In this document: in pieces, positions 1 to 5,485 of the stretch | Layout of the letters: the number at the start of each line of letters is the position of its first letter | How positions within the stretch are numbered: the stretch's first letter is position 1 | Assembly: GCA_031270515.1 (NCBI GenBank) | Contig: JAISXM010000083.1 | Coordinates: 1 to 5,985 of the forward strand | DNA from: Holosporales bacterium | Lineage (GTDB): Bacteria > Pseudomonadota > Alphaproteobacteria > BNTO01 | Direction of reading: 5' to 3' | Length of the DNA stretch: 5,985 bases | Made by a program: the position numbers and the translations under genes | The notes under the pieces: model-generated | Databases searched by the model: none | Told to the model about the DNA's origin: nothing | Seen by the model: the letters and a program-made list of their open reading frames with translations, nothing else

Positions 1-65
1 CTCGAAGACTCGAAGACTCGAAGACTCGAAGACTCGAAGACTCGAAGACTCGAAGACTCGAAGAC
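1..65. repeat. Octanucleotide tandem repeat (CTCGAAGA)x8
   Basis: Eight perfect head-to-tail copies of CTCGAAGA fill positions 1-64, and one base of a ninth copy follows. The array starts at the window edge, so its true length is unknown. Because 8 is not a multiple of 3, all three plus-strand frames read the same cyclic peptide, LEDSKTRR, with no stop. The array lies 73 bp upstream of the GTG start of the LRR protein, and the frame of that gene stays open back through the repeat to base 1. Such arrays change copy number by slipped-strand mispairing, so this could alter either the reading frame of an extended 5' coding region or promoter spacing. The array itself is seen directly; the switching role is inferred. 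Confidence 0.97.
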
Positions 66-75
66 AGGGGAAAAT

Positions 76-96
76 GTGCGCGCCAAATTGGCGCAC
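76..96. repeat. Short inverted repeat upstream of LRR gene
   Basis: GCGCCAA (80-86) and TTGGCGC (88-94) form a perfect 7-bp inverted repeat around one base. Allowing a 2-nt bulge, the arms extend to GTGCGC and GCGCAC (76-96). A run of six T (103-108) follows after 8 nt, so it might be a weak terminator for whatever lies upstream, but the spacing is longer than in a typical intrinsic terminator. It could equally be an operator-like palindrome or an RNA structure near the translation start. Confidence 0.45.
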
Positions 97-182
97 GACG
101 CATTTTTTGCGCCCTGCCGATTGTTGCCGCTTTTCCTGTGCGTCGCCACATTCTTTGCGCGCTGCCTATTGCGATCGCGTTT
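96..182 (+). repeat. Degenerate duplication of signal-peptide coding sequence
   Basis: In the frame of the LRR gene, 96-134 reads RRIFCALPIVAAF and 141-182 reads RRHILCALPIAIAF. The second copy has one extra codon (CAC). Over the eleven codons from ATT to TTT (102-134 against 150-182) I count 25 of 33 identical bases. This suggests an old tandem duplication of the signal-sequence region. The second copy is the signal peptide used with the GTG start at 138. The first has no ATG, GTG or TTG start in that frame, so it may be dead or may belong to a longer, normally frame-shifted 5' extension. Confidence 0.5.
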
Positions 183-1946
183 TTTACATTTAATTTTTCG
201 GGGAATTGTTCTACATACTCTCTAGCCCGATCCAAACAGGCCTACCAGCAGAACAACATCAAACTACTGCAATACGTCAGCAAAATTCAAGCAAAATTAT
301 CTAAAAAAAACTTATCAGACCCTATCATGCGCAAACGCATATCCAACCAGCTAAGGGCTCTTCGCCCACTAGTCATAGGTATGGGCAACCTAGTCCTCCC
401 TCTACAACAGCGCAGACGATCCGAATTTATAAAATTCCTGTCATCCCCACAAAAAGTAGCCCGTGTATTTAATGACCCAACTTTTTTATTTCTTCTCGAC
501 CAGCCGTCAATCTCATCTGAAACAATTGCTGCCCTCCCCACAATAAAAACGCTAGTCCTCGTAAAAAGATACACTCCAACCGGCCTAGAACACACGGCCT
601 GGCCCAACTTAACCAGCCTCGAAAAGCTAATTATGCTAGACGGCGAAATGACCGACGCCCTCCGCACCGCCATCCAAAACCTCGCCAAAGGCCCCAAAAA
701 GCTGCAGTACCTAAACATCCCGCGCTGGGGCACTAACGTAGCAAACAGCGCGTTCAATGGTGCATCGTCCCTTCGTACGGTAGGATTTCGCGACGTGACT
801 ACATTAGAATCGAGTTCATTTCAAGGATGTACCTCGCTGCAATCTGTACATTTTCCGAACCTAAACACTTTAGGATCGTACGTCTTTTATGACTGCAAAG
901 CATTAAAACGTATCCGCTTTCCAAATTTAAAAATTTTAAATACTTACGCTTTCATGAACTGCTCGCAATTAATTTCGGTAGAAATCCCTAATGCGAATGT
1001 AAAAAATGTACCAGCTCAGCTTTTTACGAATGATACCAATTTAACTACCATCGTTTTTCAAAATGAAATGGTTGAGAGCATTGCGATTTCTGCGTTTGAG
1101 TGTAGTGCTATCACGCATATGTCATTGCCTAACCTGAAAACGACAGAGATGTTCGCATTTTGGGGCTGTGCATCGCTGCAATTTGTGAACTTTCCGCTAC
1201 TAGAAGGCCTTGTGCATCGAGCGTTTCGTCACTGTGCATTAAGGTACGTCAGCTTTCCAAATCTAAAAAGTTTAGGGAGTGACGTGTTTGTAGATTGTAC
1301 GCAATTAATCTCGGTAGAATTACCTAATGCGAATGTAAAAAACATTTTACGTATGCTTTTTGTAAATGACATTAATTTAACGACAATTGTTTGGCCAAAT
1401 GAAATGGTTGAGAGTGTTGATCGTCAGGTGTTTTTGAATTGTAGTTCTCTCACGAATATGTCATTTCCTAATATAAAAACTTTAGCGAACGACGTATTTA
1501 ATGGGTGTACGAAGTTGTGCGCCATTATGCTGTCGGATCAGATTTCGTCTGTTGGGGGAAATGCTTTTTATAAAGTGACAAATTGTGCCGTTAATATTGT
1601 TGGGCATTTGACGACGGATGGCCTGCCTGTTAACGGGATTATGGATGTGTGCGCAAAAATGAAAGCTGGGGCGTTTGGGACTGTAGCGGCGTTTGTTTTT
1701 ACGCCTGGGGCGGATGTCTTGGGATCTGTAAGCGGGACTGCGCTTGTCACATATATTAATGGTGTGCTTGAATTAACTCGGGCTGGTATTCCGCTATTGA
1801 CCAACGTTCCCTCTGGCCAAAGTGTGTTGGATTTAGGTACTTCAGTCGCAACCACCGCAGGGTTAGTTCACGTGGACGGCAGTTTGATCGACATAATAAA
1901 AATCGCCAACGCCGAGCGCACATGGAACGGCTCTGCCTGGGCTTAA
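138..1946 (+). CDS. Exported BspA-type leucine-rich repeat protein
   Basis: The 602-aa product starts at GTG with a Sec-type signal: basic MRRH, then a hydrophobic core of about 14 residues, with likely cleavage around residues 22-26. Residues 30-200 are a mostly helical, Lys/Arg/Gln-rich region of unknown role. Residues 205-490 hold about 13 units of 21-24 residues of the form (A/V)FxxCxxLxxVxFPNLKxL, the signature of LRR_5/BspA-like repeats, which in other organisms mediate adhesion or host contact. Residues 490-602 are an unrecognised Gly/Ala/Val-rich C-terminal domain ending in WNGSAWA. No transmembrane anchor, sorting motif or lipobox is obvious, so a periplasmic, surface or secreted location is inferred. 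No clear Shine-Dalgarno precedes the GTG, and the frame is open upstream to the window edge, so the true start may lie further 5'. It ends 146 bp from the convergent Myb-like gene. Confidence 0.85.
   Translation: MRRHILCALPIAIAFFTFNFSGNCSTYSLARSKQAYQQNNIKLLQYVSKIQAKLSKKNLSDPIMRKRISNQLRALRPLVIGMGNLVLPLQQRRRSEFIKFLSSPQKVARVFNDPTFLFLLDQPSISSETIAALPTIKTLVLVKRYTPTGLEHTAWPNLTSLEKLIMLDGEMTDALRTAIQNLAKGPKKLQYLNIPRWGTNVANSAFNGASSLRTVGFRDVTTLESSSFQGCTSLQSVHFPNLNTLGSYVFYDCKALKRIRFPNLKILNTYAFMNCSQLISVEIPNANVKNVPAQLFTNDTNLTTIVFQNEMVESIAISAFECSAITHMSLPNLKTTEMFAFWGCASLQFVNFPLLEGLVHRAFRHCALRYVSFPNLKSLGSDVFVDCTQLISVELPNANVKNILRMLFVNDINLTTIVWPNEMVESVDRQVFLNCSSLTNMSFPNIKTLANDVFNGCTKLCAIMLSDQISSVGGNAFYKVTNCAVNIVGHLTTDGLPVNGIMDVCAKMKAGAFGTVAAFVFTPGADVLGSVSGTALVTYINGVLELTRAGIPLLTNVPSGQSVLDLGTSVATTAGLVHVDGSLIDIIKIANAERTWNGSAWA
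948..1493 (+). repeat. Internal duplication of LRR units 4-6 as units 9-11
   Basis: Residues 271-339 (948-1154) and 383-452 (1284-1493) are copies 336 bp, or 112 codons, apart. Both read NC/DC-x-QLISVE-x-PNANVKN, then NLTTIV, then NEMVES. The DNA is close as well: about 41 of 47 bases match between 964-1010 and 1300-1346, and AATGAAATGGTTGAGAG is identical in both. The offset equals five LRR units, which is what a single unequal crossover or slippage within the array would leave. Neighbouring units have diverged much more at the DNA level. Confidence 0.85.
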
Positions 1947-1976
1947 TTTTGCCAATTATCCTAAGCACAAGAATAT

Positions 1977-2052
1977 CCCATTCAACCAATTGAATGGGAA
2001 CCCGGCTCGGGACCCCCATTTGACTCGTCAAATGGGAACCCGGCTCCGAGCC
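1977..2052. repeat. Two tandem 38-bp hairpin units between convergent genes
   Basis: Unit 1 (1977-2014) and unit 2 (2015-2052) each begin with a perfect 9-bp stem and 4-nt loop and continue with AACCCGGCTC. The stems are CCCATTCAA/TTGAATGGG with loop CCAA, and CCCATTTGA/TCAAATGGG with loop CTCG. Two base pairs differ between the units and both changes are compensated on the opposite arm. GGCTCGG (2004-2010) can also pair with CCGAGCC (2046-2052), enclosing the second hairpin. The location between two convergent 3' ends suits a bidirectional transcript-end or RNA-stabilising structure, but no T-tract follows in either direction, so a classical intrinsic terminator is not supported. A repetitive extragenic palindrome family is the alternative. 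Confidence 0.8.
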
Positions 2053-2092
2053 TCCTGCCAAAATCCTAGTTTCTTAGGGTTTGGAAATAAGT

Positions 2093-2725
2093 CTAATATG
2101 CTTCGCTATAAGGATGGAACGCATAATCATAGCCCATAACGTCCGACGCAGGGGTACTCCCAGGATATAAGTCGATATTGTTGGCAGGTTCGACAAGCTG
2201 GGCATGGGCAGGCTGGACAGCAAGCTGGGCAAGCTGGATCGGCTGGACAGAATTCCGAGTCGTAGGATAGTTCGATAGATTGCGTCTGTTGCACAAAACA
2301 AACCATCGGTTTCGTAATTCAATAGCTGATCGTCCCGAAAAAAAATTCTTCAACTGTTCCCATTGGGTCCCGAGCGTTCTGACTTTTAAGAACAGCAAAT
2401 AATCTTCATAATCAGAAAATTCTGCTGTGCGCACGCTAGGATGTAACACATTGTAGTATCGCTCCCTGGTTTCTTTGGTCGTTCTACCAGGAAGTTGCTC
2501 AAGGATATTACGCCAATTAACATTTTTTCCGCCTTGCGCCTCTCCGTATTGGAAAATTATTTCATCTTCAGCGGGAGAAAACGGGCCTAGCTTTAAATCA
2601 CGCGCTTCGTCGAATTCTGCATTGGTCGATATACCACGATGAGTATCTTTTGCACCTCGCGAAGCGTCCACATATTGAATTATCATGCAACTGCACAGCA
2701 GCGATATTACAGTCGTTTTTCGCAT
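2093..2725 (-). CDS. Secreted Myb/SANT two-repeat protein, candidate nucleomodulin
   Basis: The 210-aa product begins with a Sec-type signal (MRKTTVISLLCSCMIIQYVDA, probable cut after VDA near residue 21). Two Myb repeats follow. Repeat one, residues 47-97, has F49, W71 and Y90 at the three aromatic core positions, an acidic AEDE, and PGRTTKETRERY before NVLHP. Repeat two, residues 98-148, has F103, W122 and W141, with SGRSAIELRNRW. This matches the R2R3 Myb layout, including the GRT-x-RxRW recognition helix. Residues 158-182 are a Gln/Pro/Ala/Leu low-complexity stretch, and the tail is Tyr-rich. Myb repeats bind DNA in eukaryotes; with an export signal, action in a host nucleus is plausible but inferred. 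Translation start ATG at 2725 has only a weak AGAG 7 nt upstream. A chromatin-like SANT protein-binding role is possible instead. Confidence 0.85.
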   Translation of the reverse strand: MRKTTVISLLCSCMIIQYVDASRGAKDTHRGISTNAEFDEARDLKLGPFSPAEDEIIFQYGEAQGGKNVNWRNILEQLPGRTTKETRERYYNVLHPSVRTAEFSDYEDYLLFLKVRTLGTQWEQLKNFFSGRSAIELRNRWFVLCNRRNLSNYPTTRNSVQPIQLAQLAVQPAHAQLVEPANNIDLYPGSTPASDVMGYDYAFHPYSEAY

Positions 2726-2819
2726 TTAGTTACTCTATCTTCAGTTCCTACTTAATATTGGTGTAGCACGTAACCCTAATTATTATCTATCGAATAAATT
2801 CGTTGACGCTTTGTGTGAC

Positions 2820-2966
2820 AACGATATTCAAATCGTTTGTTATGGGGACCCGGTATATAATCAATTTGACGAGTTAGTAAATCTAGTGTGGAGATATTGG
2901 CGACTCCCGATAACTGATGTAGAATGAATATACTGGGGCCCCATAATAAACGATTTGAAGTTCGTT
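2820..2966. mobile_element. 147-bp element with 39-bp terminal inverted repeats (MITE-like or large hairpin)
   Basis: The left arm (2820-2858) and the reverse complement of the right arm (2928-2966) match over 39 bp with 5 mismatches. The core TTCAAATCGTTT(G/A)TTATGGGG has a single difference. The arms enclose 69 bp without coding potential. There is no obvious target-site duplication at either end, so transposition is not shown. As RNA or cruciform it would form a long hairpin. The left arm contains a perfect TATAAT (2856-2861) but no good -35 box at the right spacing; TTGACG at 2803-2808 is another -35-like sequence. It lies between the start of the Myb-like gene and tRNA-Arg, ending 30 bp before the tRNA. 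It could be a non-autonomous transposable element, a palindromic repeat family member or a structured ncRNA. Confidence 0.75.
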
Positions 2967-2996
2967 AGCTGGTGGCGCGCGCCGTTATGGTTACAC

Positions 2997-3073
2997 GTTC
3001 TCGTAGCTCAGCAGGATAGAGCGTAGGATTCCTAATCCTGAGGTCGTGGGTTCAATTCCCTCCGAGAACACCA
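2997..3073 (+). tRNA. tRNA-Arg (anticodon CCU)
   Basis: A complete 77-nt cloverleaf is visible. The acceptor stem is GTTCTCG/CGAGAAC, discriminator A, with CCA encoded at 3071-3073. The D stem is GCTC/GAGC with loop AGCAGGATA containing the GG pair. The anticodon stem is TAGGA/TCCTG (one G-U pair at the base), with loop TTCCTAA and anticodon CCT at 3031-3033, which reads AGG codons. The T arm is GTGGG-TTCAATT-CCCTC, with one U-U mismatch at the second pair. U8 and A9 are present. Promoter signals must lie in the 30 bp left by the upstream inverted-repeat element or inside that element. Confidence 0.97.
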
Positions 3074-3219
3074 TTTGTAGTCGCAGCGCGGTTGGTCGCA
3101 AGCCAAACGTAATGAAGCACGCAGTTCGCAATCCAAAGAGAATGCGTCATAAATAAAAAAGAATAAAGTGAGCGTCGCAAAAAAGAAGGCGCCACAACAA
3201 AAGGAACGGAAGACTGTAG

Positions 3220-4935
3220 ATGAAAAAGAAAAAATCACAAACAAGCGAGGTCGTCACCTCATTTCATACGCCAACATCTAATGACATATTTTTTATCCCG
3301 CTTGGTGGAACAGACGAAGTTGGCATGAACTTTTCCCTGATTGGGCATGATGGCGAATGGTTGATTGTCGACTGCGGCATAACCTTCCACGATAGAGTCG
3401 GGATCGAAGTTTTAACCGCGGATCCGTCATTTATCATTAAGAACAAGCTCAAAGTGTCTGGCCTGCTGTTGACCCACGCTCATGAGGATCACATTGGCGC
3501 GATTGAATACCTGTGGCCGCTGTTGAAGTGCCCTGTGTACGCCACCCCGTTTGCTGGTGCGATTTTGCGCCAAAAAACGCGCGACAAGTCCTGGAAGACA
3601 AATATGAAGGTGCACGAGCTTGAGTTTAAGACGTCCGTGACGGTTGGCAAATATGAGGTGGAAGCCTTGCAGATGAGCCATTCCATTCCGGAGCCTGCCT
3701 GTTTTATTATACGGACTCCGCTAGGGACCCTGGTCCACACGGGCGACTGGAAAATCGAGAGTGCCCCTGTGCTTGGCAAGAAAGTCGACGAACGCTATCT
3801 GAAGCAAATTGGCGACCGCGGTGTGCTTGCTTACTTCAGCGATTCTACAAATATTTTCACGAAAGAAGACGACAGCTCAGAAAAGCGGGTGCGAGAATGC
3901 CTGATTGATCTTGTTCAGAAACATAGCGACAAAAGGATCACCGTTGCGTGCTTTTCCTCCAATATCGCCCGCCTAGAGACCGCCATCATCGCCGCAAAGC
4001 AAGCAGGGCGAAAGGTTGCGGTTGTGGGCCTGTCTTTGCAGCGCATGATAGCCGCCGCGAAAGAGACCGGGTATTTGAGCGATATTCCGAATTTAATTGA
4101 TGAAAAAACCGCCGCGTCCATGCCAGGGAACAAAGTCTTGCTTTTGTGTACTGGCTCCCAAGGCGAAGGACGCTCTGCCCTTGTGAAAATCGCGACTGGG
4201 ACGCATCCCCACATAAAGATGGGGGCGGATGATCTTGTGCTATTCTCGTCGCGCGTCATCCCGGGAAACGAGAAAAACATAGGCAGCCTTCAAAGTTTGC
4301 TAGCCAAAACGGGGACGGATATTATCACTTCATCCGAAGAGAACATACACGTATCCGGGCACCCATCCTGCAAAACGATAAAGAAAATGTACGACTTGCT
4401 TCGTCCGCAGATTGTCGTTCCGGTGCATGGAGAGGCGCGCCACCTGATCGCGCAATCGCACTTCGCCAGAGGGCACGGCATTCCGCATGTGATCACTCCG
4501 ACGAACGGAACGGTCATCCAGCTTGCAGGGGCGACTCCGGGGATTATAGGCAGCGTCCCATGCGGCAAGTGGGCCGTGGATGGCAAGCGAATGGTCGACT
4601 TCCATGGCAGCGTAATTCAGGAGCGCACAATTCTGTCGGAACAGGGCGCAATATTTATAACGGTTGCCATGAACGAGAACTTGATCGCGTCAATTGATGT
4701 GCGGCTTTTGGGGCTGATGACGCCGGGGAATTTGTACAACGAGTTAAAGAATTGCATAACGGATGAACTGCGCGATTTGTTTAATCAAAAGGAAATACAA
4801 AATAGTGCGGCCCGAAATGCTGCGAGTAATGCAAATGTAGCGAATCAATGCATCAGTCGACTAGTGAAGTTCAAGATAGGGAAACGCCCAATTGTTCATA
4901 CACATATAGTTGGATCCGGACAGCTTGACGAATAG
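3220..4935 (+). CDS. rnj: Ribonuclease J (metallo-beta-lactamase / beta-CASP)
   Basis: RNase J is a cytoplasmic zinc-dependent enzyme with 5'-3' exonuclease and endonuclease activity, used in mRNA decay and rRNA maturation. The 571-aa product has family length. The metallo-beta-lactamase part shows PLGGTDEVGMN near residue 28, the HAHEDH zinc motif at 86-91, H154 in MSHSIPEP and D176 in HTGDWK. The beta-CASP part shows DSTN at 208-211, ACFSSNIAR, LLCTGSQGE and SSRVIPGNE; HVSGHPS (H377, H381) and PVHGE (H403) complete the active-site set. A C-terminal RNase J domain follows, ending HTHIVGSGQLDE. The start is well defined: an in-frame TAG directly precedes the ATG, and GGAAG (3208-3212) lies 7 nt upstream. 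It is followed at 48 bp by a small gene in the same direction, a probable operon. All expected metal ligands are present. Confidence 0.97.
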   Translation: MKKKKSQTSEVVTSFHTPTSNDIFFIPLGGTDEVGMNFSLIGHDGEWLIVDCGITFHDRVGIEVLTADPSFIIKNKLKVSGLLLTHAHEDHIGAIEYLWPLLKCPVYATPFAGAILRQKTRDKSWKTNMKVHELEFKTSVTVGKYEVEALQMSHSIPEPACFIIRTPLGTLVHTGDWKIESAPVLGKKVDERYLKQIGDRGVLAYFSDSTNIFTKEDDSSEKRVRECLIDLVQKHSDKRITVACFSSNIARLETAIIAAKQAGRKVAVVGLSLQRMIAAAKETGYLSDIPNLIDEKTAASMPGNKVLLLCTGSQGEGRSALVKIATGTHPHIKMGADDLVLFSSRVIPGNEKNIGSLQSLLAKTGTDIITSSEENIHVSGHPSCKTIKKMYDLLRPQIVVPVHGEARHLIAQSHFARGHGIPHVITPTNGTVIQLAGATPGIIGSVPCGKWAVDGKRMVDFHGSVIQERTILSEQGAIFITVAMNENLIASIDVRLLGLMTPGNLYNELKNCITDELRDLFNQKEIQNSAARNAASNANVANQCISRLVKFKIGKRPIVHTHIVGSGQLDE

Positions 4936-4976
4936 GGGATGCTATAGTTGTTCTGCACAGCTTGACGAATAGAGGA
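4920..4976 (+). repeat. Tandem duplication of the rnj 3' end
   Basis: ACAGCTTGACGAATAG occurs at 4920-4935, where it encodes the last residues and stop of RNase J, and again at 4957-4972. Both copies are followed by a purine-rich GGGGA or AGGAA. The offset is 37 bp. The second copy puts AGGAAG directly before the next gene's ATG, so that gene's Shine-Dalgarno sits at the end of the duplicated block. Without the extra 37 bp the two genes would be only about 11 bp apart. The repeat is direct; its origin by a short tandem duplication is inferred. Confidence 0.85.
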
Positions 4977-4983
4977 AGTAATT

Positions 4984-5361
4984 ATGCCAGCAAAGACGAC
5001 ACGCGCAGCTTCGTCTAAGCGCGCGACTGCAAGCAAGGCCTCGGCGGGCAATGTGCCTGTGGCGCTCGATATGTTCGCCCCAGACCAGCCGCCCCAATCT
5101 ATGTTTTACAAGGTAGATTCGCCGCCGCCTAAGCCTCCGTTCGCCCCGCTGGTTATGAGCAATTGCTATTACAAGAACTCGGCGCGTGCGGATGCAATGC
5201 TGATAATAAGGATGCTCGCGAACCAAAGCGCGAAAAGTAAAAATTTCGAGGACTTCCAAGAACAAATTGCCCGCGAAATTAAAATCAAGCGAGGGCGCTT
5301 TGACGCGGAGACAATGGCGCGGGATGCGTTGATTTCTCGACTGGAGAAAAAGCGGGTATAA
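4984..5361 (+). CDS. Small basic protein of unknown function, downstream of rnj
   Basis: I do not recognise this 125-aa protein. The start is well supported by AGGAAG (4973-4978) 5 nt before the ATG. Residues 1-22 are rich in Ala, Ser, Thr and Lys/Arg and look disordered. A proline-rich linker (about 34-55, with DQPPQS and SPPPKPPFAP) follows. Residues 65-125 are a probably helical, charged region ending in LEKKRV. There is no signal peptide or membrane segment, so it is probably cytoplasmic. The basic N-terminus would suit nucleic-acid or ribosome contact, but this is only a guess from composition. Its place 48 bp after rnj on the same strand suggests cotranscription and possibly a link to RNA metabolism. 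Confidence 0.85.
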   Translation: MPAKTTRAASSKRATASKASAGNVPVALDMFAPDQPPQSMFYKVDSPPPKPPFAPLVMSNCYYKNSARADAMLIIRMLANQSAKSKNFEDFQEQIAREIKIKRGRFDAETMARDALISRLEKKRV

Positions 5362-5419
5362 AGGGTTCTTATTAAAAATTTTTCGTAAGGACGCCCGGTG
5401 CTATGAAAAAAAGTTCAAA

Positions 5420-5449
5420 TTGTTTTTATGGGCAGGTATCGTGTACAAT
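5420..5449 (+). promoter_or_regulatory. Sigma70-like promoter for the Rpn-family gene
   Basis: TTGTTT (5420-5425) and TACAAT (5444-5449) are separated by 18 bp, and a TGTG sequence directly precedes the -10 box. Transcription would start near 5456, about 30 nt upstream of the ATG at 5486. A short TAG triplet run (5453-5461) lies at the predicted start. No Shine-Dalgarno is visible in the short leader. Assigned from consensus match only. Confidence 0.6.
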
Positions 5450-5485
5450 TAATAGTAGTAGTATGATAGCGCTTTGGTATGTGCG

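Noticed and set aside
1..65. The 8-bp array as a CRISPR array
   Set aside because: The units are contiguous without spacers; it is a simple tandem repeat.
287..757. 156-aa minus-strand open frame inside the LRR gene
   Set aside because: It has no recognisable domain and lies wholly opposite a gene with a clear signal peptide and repeats, so it is a shadow.
1756..2322. Minus-strand open frames of 101 and 82 aa around the convergent 3' ends
   Set aside because: They run through the hairpin units or overlap the Myb-like gene, with no start signals or domains.
3090..3112. Imperfect hairpin after the tRNA (TTGG/CCAA stem, 7-nt loop)
   Set aside because: The stem is short, has a mismatch and no T-tract follows, so a tRNA terminator cannot be claimed.
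3032..3244. 70-aa minus-strand open frame ending in SRRELNPRPQD
   Set aside because: This is the well-known spurious translation of the antisense strand of a tRNA gene; it overlaps tRNA-Arg and the rnj start.
3168..3281. 37-codon Lys-rich frame from GTG overlapping the rnj start
   Set aside because: It has no ribosome binding site, no recognisable family, and its composition follows from the A-rich leader of rnj; rnj has its own well-placed start.
4942..5265. 107-aa minus-strand open frame opposite the small gene after rnj
   Set aside because: It has Arg/His-rich composition typical of a reversed GC-rich gene; the plus-strand frame has a strong ribosome binding site and operon context.
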